64,000 bases of DNA from Iris pallida. Its lineage: Eukaryota; Streptophyta; Magnoliopsida; Asparagales; Iridaceae. The DNA lies in assembly GCA_029216955.1 (NCBI GenBank), contig JANAVB010002199.1:16309620-16373619 (forward strand), in the 5' to 3' direction. The position numbers were made by a program, and so were the translations under genes. The notes under the pieces were generated by a model. That model was not told where the DNA came from. It worked only from the letters and a program-made list of their open reading frames with translations, and did no database searches. The stretch's first letter is position 1, and each line of letters starts with the position of its first letter. This document shows positions 11,960-23,992 of the stretch, one piece after another.

Positions 11960-12317
11960 TCTGAGACTTTGGTGGATATTTGAAAACCTTTCGATAAGAT
12001 TTTAAAATCACTTGTGCAACCAAAAAATTAAAAAATTTGCCACTTGCAATTTGCCACTGTAAAAACATCATTAACAGCTTAATGAACCCTAATTCATTTG
12101 TTGGAGAATAAAACTCTTTCAATATTTTTGTAGAAAAATATTGAAATAGAGAATAGTTGTTGGCAGTGAAACCAAACCCATAACAAAGAAGCTCAACAAT
12201 GTAAAAAATGTATATAATTATTTTAAATCAAACCCATAACAGTTATAACTAAGAGAAATAAAAATACAGTACAATGTAAATATTTATTTAAAAAAGAAAA
12301 ATTGAAAAACAATTATT

Positions 12318-12389
12318 TATCAGAGCCAGGTTTCGATCCTGGGACCTGTGGGTTATGGGCCCACCACGCTTCCGCTGCGCCACTCTGAT
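12318..12389 (-). tRNA. Initiator tRNA-Met (CAU), copy 1
   Basis: 72-nt intronless tRNA gene with the plant initiator features. The acceptor is ATCAGAG paired with CTCTGAT. The D arm carries the A box TGGCGCAGCGG, the anticodon loop reads CCCATAACC with CAU, and the T arm carries the B box GATCGAAAC. Transcription is by RNA polymerase III from the internal boxes. A T-rich stretch follows on the minus strand (about 12,300-12,312) as terminator. All four copies in the window are identical across the 72 nt, and all are intact by inspection. Confidence 0.95.
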
Positions 12390-13374
12390 TTTTTATTTGT
12401 AGATCATCTGGTGCTTATTTTATTAAATAAAATCCCTCTTAAATTCTCTATATTCACTTAGATTACATTAAGTTGTTAAATTTTAAATTGTGGGTCTGAT
12501 TAGATTGGATATAATTTAAATTTGGATTTAGTCAGGACCGAGACTCTCTATGGCATGGTTCTCAAGGGTACACACCCGCAGTCGGCCTCGATCCATACCT
12601 CCTCCTATGATGGGCACACGGACCTAGGAATACTACTTTATATTGAAGTTATGTTTCATCATGCATCCTCAAATGCCAATTTATGGAACACTCGTTGGAC
12701 TAGTATTTCAAAATGTCCATTTGAACCCTCTAAAAAATGATATATTTGACGAAAAATTCGACCCAGAACATAAGTCATAAGTTGTATGCGTAAGTGCAAT
12801 CCAAACTAGCGCAAGTGGGTACGTTCAGTATAATATATACTAATATCCTAATGGATATTTTTGATACTATATACTAAGATCATCGTAATTTAGTTTGCAT
12901 TTATATAATATTACACTGTCTATAACCTATATTTACATTTACATCTATCAAGTAAGCAGATCTATTCATATACGGACCCACTATTAGTTCGGACAAATTA
13001 ATAGACGCAGTACACATTTTTTAATATTATTCATATCAAAGGAAAAAAAGAGTCCAATATAGTGTTATAAATTTTATTATCAGATTTATTTTTGTTTTAA
13101 TGATGGTTCTAGTGATGGGAACTGAGAAGTAGGGAATTAGTATGACTTAGATTGTTATTTATGTTGTGTCTATTTGTAACACAATATTGTCTTTCTTATG
13201 TTTTCGGATGATTTATATCAATTGATTGACCAAGCACTTACCTGAAACTAAGGAATTATTAAAATATTGTTTTTTTTGTAGACACTTGATAAATCTTGCT
13301 GTTTTGTTTTGTTTTTGTTGATTTAGAGTAATTGCTTGATCTTGTACTTACTTGAAACTAGGAATTATTAGGAC

Positions 13375-13982
13375 CCTTGTTAGCAATCACCCGAATAAAA
13401 CGCGTATTATGCGCGAATTTTTCCGTATCTTACATAAACGTATAATACTTATGTACTTTTGAAACTTTTGGATTTGTACGCGAATTTTAAGCATGTGGCG
13501 TTTTAAACGCGTACCGTACGAATTTTAAAAAAATTGTCCCAAGAAAATGTGACCAAGAAACCCAACAGTCTGAACTTTCTTGACTCTTACTGCTATTAGA
13601 TATTAAGACTGGCACAATTCTTAAAAATTATCAAAAGAAAAGAAGAAAAAGTGTCACAGTAACCAAAAAAGAAACCCAAGAGTCTTTGCACATGTTGCTT
13701 GCAACAATCAAAGAAAAACCTTTCGGTTTTCCATCATCCAACCTCTTCTTATTCTCACACTGAAACATTGTTTATGAAGGAGTAGAGGTGGGTGGACCCT
13801 ATATATATGCCGAATTTTTAGTCCCAAATTGGTTCATATGAAACGTACTAAACACGAATTAAATCTGATCCGAATGTTTTTCGTTAGACGAATTTTTGAC
13901 CGTATTTTACATATATTGTGCCGATTTATACTCGTACTTTTGCCGTTCCGAATTTTTTCCGTTTGTCGAATTGCTAACAAGG
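13375..13982. mobile_element. hAT-type MITE, 608 bp
   Basis: Terminal inverted repeats CCTTGTTAGCAAT at both ends, flanked by the 8-bp target duplication ATTAGGAC (13,367-13,374 and 13,983-13,990). Units 2 and 3 carry the uninterrupted sequence at the matching place (AATTATTAGGACC), giving a natural empty site. Internal sequence is AT-rich with repeated CGAATTTT-type words and no transposase, so it is non-autonomous. Confidence 0.88.
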
Positions 13983-14515
13983 ATTAGGACCCATTTCGTA
14001 ATTTTTGTTTTATTTGTTTGTAATTATTTTTATGTTTTTGTTAGTTTATAGTAGTTACTTGATCAGGGATAGATATTGAAGAAACACAAGGAATTATTAG
14101 GACGCTGTTTGTTATTTCTGTTATTTTTGCTTGTAAACACTTGAAAATCTTGCCTTTTCTGTTTGTTTTTGTTGACTTAGAGTAATGGCTTCATGATGTA
14201 CTTACTTGAAACTCAGGAATATATTAGGACCCAGCTTCTTATTTCTGTTCTTTTGCTTGTAATTTTTTTAGTTTATAGTAAGTACTTGATCATGGGTGAA
14301 TTGAAGAAACCCAAGGAATTACTACTTATTAGTACCCTGATTTTTTATTTTTTTTTTTATTTTGATTGTAGATACATTAAATTTCTTGTCTTTCCGAGAA
14401 GAGGATGTGATCAGAGATCCCAAACAATTCATTAATTTGAAACCAACCAACAATAATACAGGAAGGTATTGAGTACATACCTTGAAGATGCAGTTGTAGC
14501 AAATACTGTTTATAG

Positions 14516-15362
14516 GTAAGACTTCCAAACCATCCCATCGGTTTTTAACCTTCGACCCGAAACTGACAAACAAATACCGATTACGAAACTACACAGCAAA
14601 GATCCGATTCGGGCTTCGTGCTCGTTGTATGACTCGGCTAGTTCATCTTACACTAACTTGTTAATAAACTGTGTCTGAAAGTTTCAGATAACTCAACCAG
14701 GTACACAAGCAGAACCACAATGGACAACATGGATTAGAGAGTACCCATACTTTGCCAGCAGCCTCTTAACCCACTCAAATTTCTATAAACCACACCCCAT
14801 AGAATTTGTAAATCTGGTAGATGATCAAAAAATATGATATACATTAAAATTAAGAGAAAGCATCGTCCGCCTTTTTTCCTTTTGCTTTGTCTAAAGCATT
14901 TTCACTTCTAAATGATGATACAGTAAAAGGTTTTAATTTGTATTGTTTGAAATTCAAGCTTCCCTAAATTCTCATATAAAGAAAGATTGTTTCACAAAAA
15001 AACACAACAAGCTTCAAATATCCACAGAGGATAAACCAAGATTTAAAACTGAGAGCAAACGTAACGGTAGCACAACACTAAATTAGGCAATACCTAAACA
15101 GGGCCAATTTTGGATAATTAGATTACGAGGTCTATCGAAAAGTTCCTCCCAAATTTTGTTCCTAAACCTGTGTTTCATGAAATTCCACAAACCTCTACCA
15201 ATTCAAGCTTTGCACGATAACTAGGAGCGTATCGGCAAAGATAATGTAAAATCCAGTATCTTATAATACTGGTTGCAGTGAAGAACAATGCCTAGTTTTT
15301 TTGGTCCTGCAAAAAATAAAGAGAGACAACTTCCACTGCAACATGACCGTTGCCATTTGTGT
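14516..15362. other. Non-coding stretch between units 1 and 2
   Basis: No gene recognised. The first 40 bases (TTATAGGTAAGACTTCCAAA) recur at 36,024 next to unit 3, and CTGCAACATGACC at its right end matches the start of units 2 and 3. The middle, about 14,560-15,330, is extra relative to unit 3 and unassigned. Confidence 0.4.
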
Positions 15363-15370
15363 GGGGAGAG

Positions 15371-16223
15371 TAGGGGTGGCGATGGGTAGGGTAGGGTAGG
15401 GTAAGGGCAGGAAGAGGGTAGGGCAGGGTAGGGTATTGACATTTTTTGATACCCTAGGGGAGTCATGAGGGTAGGGTAGGGTAGCCCTCTTCCAAAAAAC
15501 CAATACCCATTACCCGTCCTTGCCCTTTACCCTCACAGGGTAGCTGAGGGTAAGGGTATTACCCTTGCCATTTCAGTTTTTTTAACTTTGAAAATTATTT
15601 TTTTGCTAGTAAACACCTTGATACTTAAAATTTTTACAACATTCAAAAATCATAACAACTTAACAAGAAATAACAGGGAATATTTTTTTTACTAAAGGCG
15701 CTGAATCCAGTTATATAGTGGAACCTGGGCTGTCTACATACCCAAGGAGGGGGCTAGACCTGACTCCTTAGGATCAAGCACTATGTAGTTCTCCTAATCC
15801 TAAGTACTAACTAATTACAAAAAACTACAAATATGTAGTAGTAATTCAGGGTAGGGTAGGATAGGGTTCAGGGTAGGGTTACAGGGCAGAGGGAGTGTGG
15901 GACTATACAAGTATGTAGTAGTAACTACAGTAGGAGTGTGAGACTATACAAAATTACAAAGCATAGATTTACAAGGTAGTGGGTAGGGTAGTGATTCAGG
16001 ATAGGGTAGGGTTCAGGGTAGGGTTACAGGGCAGAGGGTAGGGCGGGTAGGGCGGGTATCCGGATAATTGCACTAGGGTAACAAAATAAAACCCTTACCC
16101 TACTCTAATTCCAAGAGGGTAAAGGTAGGGCTTGCCCTCCTAGGTAGAGGGTACCCGTGGGAACCTGAGGGTACAGGGTACCCGGCTAGGGTAGAGGGCA
16201 CCAGGGCAAAATCGCCAGCCCTA
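15371..16223. mobile_element. hAT-type MITE, 853 bp, rich in GGGTA repeats
   Basis: Inverted ends TAGGGGTGGCGAT (left) and TAGGGCTGGCGAT (right, reversed), 12 of 13 matching. Target duplication GGGGAGAG at 15,363-15,370 and GGTGAGAG at 16,224-16,231. The empty site in unit 3 (near 36,100) reads GGTGAGAG once, supporting the call. Both arms consist largely of degenerate AGGGTAGGGTA repeats. A four-run G-tract with 2-nt loops lies at 15,384-15,401. No ORF resembles a transposase. Confidence 0.88.
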
Positions 16224-16231
16224 GGTGAGAG

Positions 16232-18120
16232 TAGGAATCTCCATTTTACAAGTTTGAATTTGTTCATGCAACATCTGTGTGCTAGAAGTTGAAGCCACTG
16301 TAAACTTTATTAAAAGTAAAAATGAACCCTAATTTATTTGTTGGAAAATAAAACTCTTTCAATATTTTTGTAGAAAATATATTGAAGTAGAGAGTAGTTG
16401 GCAGTGAAACCAAACCCAGTACTTAGAAATTTAACATCTTCAAGGTCAGAATCACAGCTATAACTAAGAGAAAGAAAACTACAGGAAAATAGAATGTAAT
16501 ATATTTATTTTAAAAAAGGAAAATAGAAAAAAAATTATATCAGAGCCAGGTTTCGATCCTGGGACCTGTGGGTTATGGGCCCACCACGCTTCCGCTGCGC
16601 CACTCTGATTTTTATTATTTAAATAATATTAGCAAATAGCAATTTATGTTTATCATCTGCTACATGCATTTATTAAACACAACCCCTCAACGAATTATAT
16701 AGATTCAACTGGATTACACTAAATTGTTAAATTCAACTCAAAGCATAAGCCATAAGTTGTATGCGTAACTGCAATCCAAACTAGCACAAGTGTGGGTACC
16801 CGGTCTAAGCTACACTCGAATATCCTAATGTATATTTTTGTTATTATACACTAAGATCATCGTAATTTAGATTGTATTTATATAATATTACACCATATAT
16901 AACCTATATTTACATTTACATCTATTAAGTAAGCAGATCTATACATATATGGACCCACTATTAGTTCGGACCCATTAGACGCAGTACACATTTATTTTAT
17001 TTTATTCATATCAATAAAAGAAAATTCCAATATGTGTTATCAATTTTATTATTCAGATTTTGTTTTAATGATGGTTCTAGTGATGGGAACTGAAAAGTAA
17101 GGAATTATTATGACTTAGATTGTTATTTTTCTTGTGTCTGTCTGTAAAAACTAGAAATATCTCGTCTTTCTTATGTTTTTGATGATTTATGGCAATTGAT
17201 TGACCATGCACTTACTTGAAACTAAGGAATTATTAAAACCCGTGTTGTTGTTTTTGTTGTTTTGTTTGTAGACACTTAAAAATCTTGCTTTTTTTGGGTT
17301 GATTTAGAGTAATTGCTTGATCATGTACTTACTTGAAAACTAGGAATTATTAGGACCCATATCGTTATTATTTATTTGTCTGTTTTTTTTATGTTTTTGT
17401 TAGTTTATAGTAGTTACTTGATCATGGATAGATATTGAAGAAACACAAGGAATTATTAGGACCCTGTTTGTTATTTCAGTTATTTTTCTTGTAAACACTT
17501 GAAAAATCTTGCCTTTTTCTGTTTTTGTTTTTGTTGATTTAGAGTAATGGCTTTATGATGTACTTACTTGAAACTAAGGAATTATATTAGTATTTAGGAC
17601 CCAGCTTCTTATTTTTGTTCTTTTGCTTGTAATTTTTTCTATGTTTTTGTTAGTTTATAATAAGTACTTGATCATGGGTGAATATTGAAGAAACCCAAGG
17701 AATTATTACTTACTACTACCCTGATATATATATATATTTTATTTGTTTTGCTTGTAGATACATTGAATTTCTTGTCTTTTCGAGAAGAGGATGTGGTCAG
17801 AGATCCCAAACAAGATTCATTAATTTGAAACCAACCAACAGTAATACAAGAAGGTTTGAGTACATACCTTGAAGATGGAGTTATAGCAAAAGAAACTAAG
17901 GTATTATTCAAGATTGGATGTCAATTACCAATTTTTGGGTAGACTGAATCCATTTAACATTCATTCCCAAATACCAAGTCAAATGAGAAGAACAACACTC
18001 CTCAGTGAAGATTTAGTTAGGTTTTGACTTGAGTGACAAAATGGCACCAAGAAGTAGACATGATATTTTAGTTGGGTTAGCAAAGATTGTAGTATTGGGC
18101 TTTATATTTAAAAGGAGGCT
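16232..18120. repeat. tRNA-iMet repeat unit 2
   Basis: Closely related to unit 3 (36,064-38,150), with the same order of blocks and only minor differences. Its last 240 bases (AGAAGAACAACACTCC onward) lead directly into the terminal exon of the unidentified minus-strand host gene. Confidence 0.8.
16538..16609 (-). tRNA. Initiator tRNA-Met (CAU), copy 2
   Basis: Same 72-nt sequence as copy 1, with intact A and B boxes and a T-rich terminator on the minus strand near 16,505-16,515 (TTTTTTAAAATAAA context). Confidence 0.95.
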
Positions 18121-18622
18121 CTATCCACGACGCTTAATACTTGCAGAATGTTTTAGATTCTTATCTAGCATGGATTTAAGCGAAGGCTTTGTTTGTAGCC
18201 TATTCTTTCTCTGTCCAAATTTCAGGTGCATGTTACTCCTTTTTAGATTTTTTGTAGCAATAGTTGGACTTGGAACGTCTGAGCAGGAACATCGATTAGT
18301 TCTGTCAAATGGTTGGAGAAACCGTTCTATTTCATCCCAAATTAAGAGAGCTCCTGAAACTTAATATCCTTTGTACTAGGAGTCCAGGATAATGCTCAGC
18401 ATGTCTTGGTTTTACATACAGGGAAAAGCATATATATGATTGTTCAACTGACTCAAACACCTATCACATATCATAACAATTTACAGTACAAGGATTTAAG
18501 ATCAAGCATATTTTTGCTGTAAAAAAAAAAAAAAACTACTTCGTACTACCTGTTGTACAGGCGGCATTTCTTCCTTTCTGAGTGTAATATTGTGATTAGA
18601 ATCAGTCAATTTTCTTTCTAAT

Positions 18623-18739
18623 TGTTGAGAACTAATAAGGGACTTTAGTCCCACATTGGAAAATGTAGTATGAAGAGGAGCTAGACTACCTAAAATAGTG
18701 GAGTAACCAATCAATAAAACACAACAATTATTCTCTACA
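18623..18739 (+). repeat. 5' LTR of copia 1
   Basis: 117-bp LTR with the TTTAGTCCCACATTGG motif. Where the 3' LTR has CCTATAAATAG, a TATA-box-like sequence, this one has CCTAAAATAG, so the promoter TATA of the 5' LTR seems lost. Confidence 0.95.
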
Positions 18740-18752
18740 TGGTATCAGAGCC
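18740..18752 (+). promoter_or_regulatory. Primer-binding site for tRNA-iMet
   Basis: TGGTATCAGAGCC directly follows the 5' LTR. It is the exact complement of the 3' end (with CCA added) of the initiator tRNA encoded four times in this window. Confidence 0.95.
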
Positions 18753-18769
18753 ATAACCACAAAAAAAAA

Positions 18770-18960
18770 TATTTTTTTCCCCCCCCCTTTTCCCCACCGG
18801 CAGTACCCCCCCCCCCCCCCCCCTTCCCCACTGGCAGTCCCCCCCTCCCGCCCCCCCACCTCCCGCCCCCCCCCCCGGCAGTCCCCCCCCCCTCCGACGC
18901 TTCCCACCCCCCCCCCCCGACGCCCCTCCCCCCCTTTTTTTTTCTTCTTTTCGAAAAAAA
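18770..18960. repeat. C-rich leader tract of copia 1
   Basis: Long C homopolymer runs with repeated CCGGCAGT or CTGGCAGT words between the primer site and gag. Copia 2 has a related C-rich leader at about 54,888-54,965, so this belongs to the element. Confidence 0.75.
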
Positions 18961-19179
18961 AAACCCTAATTTTGAGAGAGAGATTATGTGGGTGGTTTTT
19001 CGACGACGGATGGCTGTCAAATGCTTTATTTGCACCTTCTGTTCCTAGATTACGTCCTCCAAATTACAAGTGCTTTGTTTGTTTTTCCGTTCTCGATCTA
19101 CAATTAGGATCTACATGCGCGCGCCGGTGTTGGCCACGTTGAACGCGCAGTCGTAAGGTCTTCGTTGAAGACTTTACAT

Positions 19180-19275
19180 ACAGACGCCGACGCCGACGCC
19201 GACGACGACGCCGACGACGCCGACAAAGACGTCGATAAAGACGAAGCCGACGTAGACGACGACGACGACGAATCA
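19180..19275. repeat. GAC-type trinucleotide repeat before gag
   Basis: Degenerate (GACGCC)n and (GAC)n tract ending about 15 bases before the gag ATG. The equivalent position in copia 2 (55,305-55,380) has GACGACGAAGAC-type repeats. Confidence 0.8.
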
Positions 19276-19289
19276 CCGTTGAAGACGCC

Positions 19290-20280
19290 ATGGATTCGAT
19301 CAGTGGTAAACTGACAGCAGATGAGATGAAGGCCTTGGTTGATGATATTTTATCAAAGAGATTAACCGAGGTAACCCCACGTGTGATCCATACTGATGTG
19401 GATCCATCACCCTACAAAATGGAGAAGCTGGACAAGTTGGAGACGAAGTTGGAAGGCACGTCCAATTACTTGAAATGGTCACGGCAGGTCATGCGGACGC
19501 TGAAAGGACGTGGCTTGGTTGGCTACGTCAATGGCCAAACCAAGGCGCCAGATGATCCCTCCTCAAAGGAGTTTGCTGTTTGGGAAATTGTCAACAATGT
19601 TGTGGCTGGATGGTTGACCGCCTCCTTGACCGACCAGGTGTCGGGCAATGTAGAGGCGATGGAGGCTGCTGCTGATATATGGCGGACTTTGAAGGATATG
19701 TACTCTGGCTCGGGCAATCCTATGCGGGTCTTCCAACTGCAGGATGAACTTGATAGGGTGGCCCAGGACGACCGTACCATCTCTGCGTATGCAGCACTGT
19801 TGAAGAAGTTCTTGTCTGATTTGGATCACTATGATCCTCTTGGGATGGAAGATGCCCAAGTCGAACCCGCATTTGCGAAATATTTCTAAAAGTTCTTGGA
19901 TTATATTTCGCGGTCAACGGATGATGAAGTTCTTGAAGGGTCTTAACCCTGTATTTGAGAATAGAAGGAATGTACTCCTGGCACAGCCCATGCTTCCCAC
20001 CTTAGAAGAAGCCATAGCTGCCATGGCACAAGAAGAGGCTCGCTTGAAGTTGATATCCAACAAGGGCTCTTTCCAGGGGGAGCAAGCCACTGTTGACAAG
20101 TCTGTCCTTGCTGCCTTCAATTAGCCTCCCTCTATGGCCGATGTTTGCCACAACTGTGGTGACTCAGGGCATTACATCAGATTTTGTCCCAAACTCCTGC
20201 ACAGTCAGTCGAGTGATCGTAGACGGGGCCGCGGAGGACGTCGTGGTGGTAGAGGCGGTTATGCTGGTAGACGAGGAAAA
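19290..20280 (+). pseudogene. Copia 1 gag, broken
   Basis: Gag-like reading frame starting MDSISGKLTADEMKALVDD, with the GTSNYLKWSRQVM segment typical of copia gag (UBN2-like) and a CCHC zinc knuckle CHNCGDSGHYIRFC at 20,146-20,187. Compared with copia 2 it has a stop at 19,887-19,889, a one-base insertion near 19,914, a stop at 20,122-20,124 and a further frame change near 20,280. The protein would package RNA if intact; it is not intact here. Confidence 0.85.
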
Positions 20281-20848
20281 TTATTATGGAGGACACAAAG
20301 CTAATCTGGCGGAGGAATGGGGCGACCATCACCTGGCTGAGTTAACCCCTCTTGAGAAGGAGTTCCTCGCAAAGTTACGCGGTACGAAGTTGGGTTCAGA
20401 CGATAGTAATGGGACGTCATCTACCTCGGGGGACCACATCACTTGCTTTGCCCAAAACGACACAGGTATACCTGCACGTGCTCTTGTAGCAGCTGTCCAC
20501 CAACCCGGTTGGATTATGGACTCTGGGGCATCTCGTCATGTCATGGGATCCCGCGGTGAGTTCCAGTACTATACTCACCTACCGACGCCGGAGAGCATTC
20601 AGACTGCTGATGGTAACTCCAGCCCTGTCATGGGTAAAGGCACTGTCGCATGCACCCCTTCTCTCACTCTCACCAATGTCTTACATGCTCCGTCTTTTCC
20701 TGTCAATCTTTTTTTCTATTAGTGCCATTATCCTTGATCTTAACTGTACTGTTTCCTTTGACATTCCTACGGTGACTTTTCAGGAGAAGGGGACAGGACG
20801 ACGACTAGGGACTGGCACATGACATAAGGGGCTGTGGTACTTGGACAG
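20281..20848 (+). pseudogene. Copia 1 protease and start of pre-integrase region
   Basis: Open frame containing HKANLAEEWGDHHLAELT, then the aspartic protease motif MDSGASRHV at about 20,516-20,542 and a conserved TLTNVLHAPSFPVNL segment. A frame change follows near 20,710. The pre-integrase region is cut at 20,848 by the family X LTR and resumes at 27,562. Confidence 0.85.
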
Positions 20849-22288
20849 TGTCACGCCCCGTGTCATGACCCGCACCCTGATTAGGGGCACGAGTACGTGG
20901 TTACGTCCAGCCTACGCCGCAGCATCGGCGGTAGAACGCTGTCTAGGTTGTCTACAAAACTACACTAAACAGTATAAATGTACCTGTACAGTATATACAC
21001 TCCGAATGGAGGTGACATAGCAATACAGTCTCAATCATAAAAACAAACTAGGATAGATAGCACGAAAGGAAAATATATGATAGATGAAATAGTAAATAAG
21101 TCCAGTGTCCAACACAAGCCCAGATATATACAACATCACAGGGTCTCAAAATATAACATAGAAGCTACAGTCTGATAATACTAGCTGGATCGCAGTCCAG
21201 TCAAACCTAGCTAATCTACACTACTCCGGGAGTACAAAATCTAGTGGCTCTACTATAAGGCCACGGTCCTGGACTACTCCATCTGACTCGAGCCCATAAT
21301 AGGTCGAGCAGTCTGCCTCAGAGTCATCTGTAATATATCATAACGGTATCCTGTCAGGAAAATAAGCAAGTACAAGCACTAACAGCAGTTCCATGTGAAT
21401 TGACAAATTCTATAAGAGACAGTATAATGAAATACAAGACAAAGATATATGAAGACTTGGAAACCGTTCGAAAGCTGAGTTACAACCCTTAAACCAAACA
21501 AGGACCGGGGTTGTAACCCTTCTCCCGAGAAGAACTTAGTCTTCAAATCAAGGTACATCATAGAGGCATGTAAAACATGTGAGTAACTGAATATCATAGC
21601 ATGGTGAGAAAATACTGAATGTAGAACAGAGCAGGATATATGATAAGATAAAGTAAATATAAAATGTGCCTTGAATTATTAGAGCGTTATGTGATCGGCA
21701 AGGAAAACATGGTAGGGTTATCCACTTGGCCCGGCAATCCGCGGTGACCTCAACGGAAAGTCATGCCGGCCAACCTGGATAACATGGACATGGAGGTATC
21801 TGCTACACTCTACGTGAGGTGAGAGTGGCGCAAGCAAAATAGTGACATGGGGCTTTGATCACATAACCCCTAATAATTCCCCATCCCCGAGTAGTATAAT
21901 GGACCTGGACATGACACGTCATGACACGGGATTCCCTAAGAGGATAGCTACTCCCTCTCAGGAATCGGTGTCTATACAAGTACAGGAAACAAGACAGGAA
22001 ATGTACATATATACCAAGAAAGTCCAGGAACAACATCTCATGTCATGATCCAACGTATACTAGTCCGTGAACTATCGTGATTGGAATCAAGTAAGACACT
22101 ACAACTGAATCAGATATAGCAGATATCAAGACAATGAAAACTATCAGTGAATGTACTCGCCTGCTGTCCTGAGCTGTAGGGTATATCAATGCTCAGAGCG
22201 GTAATCAGAAACCTAAAGATGAGATACTGTATGTTAATTTAGGTTTAAACAAGTTTAAGAATGATTCACAATGAATGATATGCAATCT

Positions 22289-22642
22289 AGGTCAAACTAG
22301 GTCTCATTGAGTCACACTAAGTCCTGTCAAGTCAAATCTAGGTCAAATCAAGTTATATCAAGTCAATCTAAGTCAGACCAAGTCAACCCTAGGTCATACC
22401 AGTCATCACAGGTCAAAACAAGTCGAAGAAAGTCAAACGGGGTCAAGAGTTGGCCTACAGTTGACTTTTGGTTAACTGGTCAACCCTGGTCAACTCTGAT
22501 CAACTCTAGGTCAACCCTAGGTTAAACTGGTCAAATGTTGACCAACAGTTGACTTTTGGTCAACTGGTCAACTCTGGTTTGGATTTGGTCAAATCTAGAC
22601 AAAGTGTTGACTCACGGTTGACTTTTGGGTAAAAAGTCAACT
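22289..22642. repeat. GGTCAA/TTGAC-rich cluster in family Y LTR
   Basis: Roughly twenty copies of GTCAA or its complement TTGAC in about 350 bases, many within GGTCAACTCT or GGTCAACCCT. TTGAC is the core of the W-box bound by WRKY factors. A weaker cluster lies at the matching place in family Y copy 2 (29,466-29,560). Confidence 0.75.
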
Positions 22643-23639
22643 CTGGATCAACCGAGCCAAAATCGGCTCAAATATGACATTTGTAGGGTGTACCCAACAT
22701 GCCACCCAAGTTTCAAGTCAATCCGAATACCCGAACTCCGTATCTTGAATTTACCCGATTACCCCTTAACATTTACCTTTAAACCGTTCTAACTTGACGC
22801 CAAGTGGCCTTCCCTTAGGAATTCCACTCCGAGCTTCCTAGGGTAGTAGGGTACTAGCCTATACAATCATTACCTACCAAGTTTTTTAGGGTAAGTGGAC
22901 ATCCAGTCCATCTTACGGTCCGTATCGCCCGTTTACCCGTTATCTTGAATATTTCAAGATACAGAATGGTACGGTGTGATACCGACTCCCCAAGCCCACA
23001 CGCAACCCCGATTCCAACTCCGAAGCCTACCCACAAAATTTAAATCACATTATCTAGGTTCCCTCCAAGTTTCGACGCGTTCCGAATCACGGAACTCGAT
23101 TTCACCCCTTAACCAAAATCCTACTTAACATTCACTCACTCACTCAAACCCATTTTCCACACTCTCTTGGGACAAGTTCTTGGGGCTATTTTAGTGGGTC
23201 AAATAGGTGTCTAAATAGCTAATATATAGGGGTATATATATACATATATATATGGGTATATAGTGGGGATCTTAGGGGCTAAAAGGGGGGTGGTTTGGGG
23301 GTGCTCTGCTGCCCCTACTGCTGCTAACTACTGCTGCTATTGCAGCTTGCTGCTGCTGCTACTACTGCTGTTTTGCTGCTGTTATGGGGGGAAAAACAGC
23401 CCCCTAGGCCCCCCCCCCCCCTTGGTGCCTTGGTTGCTCCCCCTTTCTTCCTCTCATTCCTCCTCTAATTCTCTCTCAAAACTCTCTCAATTCCTCTATA
23501 TAATCTCTATTCTTCTTCTATAATTCTCCCTAACTCTCTAATATATATCACTCACACACACACAACTAATTCTCATTCTCCCCTCTCTATATACAATTAC
23601 ACTCACACTAATATATATACATGATCACACACACATATA

Positions 23640-23646
23640 TATACCT

Positions 23647-23737
<91 letters not shown>

Positions 23738-23808
23738 CACATATGTATCTATATATATATGGACACACACTCTCACATGGACACACACTCTCCCACACAT
23801 ACAAATCT

Positions 23809-23907
<99 letters not shown>

Positions 23908-23914
23908 AATACAC

Positions 23915-23987
<73 letters not shown>

Positions 23988-23992
23988 ACTCT
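23640..23992. repeat. TA and CA microsatellite array
   Basis: Compound (TA)n(CA)n(TA)n array with ACACACTCTCACATGG-type interruptions. The ORFs that cross it are artefacts of the repeat. Confidence 0.95.

Larger units (their letters stand above)
11960..14515. repeat. tRNA-iMet repeat unit 1
   Basis: First of five related units. Order: ATATTTGAAAACC block, TTGTTGGA.AATAAAAC block, tRNA-iMet, GTTGTATGCGTAA block, GACGCAGTACACATTT block, then several degenerate copies of a 100-140-bp subrepeat containing TACTTGAAACTA.GGAATTATT. It keeps a segment (12,532-12,740) also seen in unit 4 but absent from units 2 and 3, and carries a hAT MITE at 13,375-13,982. Confidence 0.75.

Noticed and set aside
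15221..15503. Pro/Tyr-rich ORFs on the minus strand
   Set aside because: Translation of GGGTA repeats in a MITE.
19064..19291. Arg-rich minus-strand ORF before gag
   Set aside because: Translation of the GAC repeat in the copia leader.
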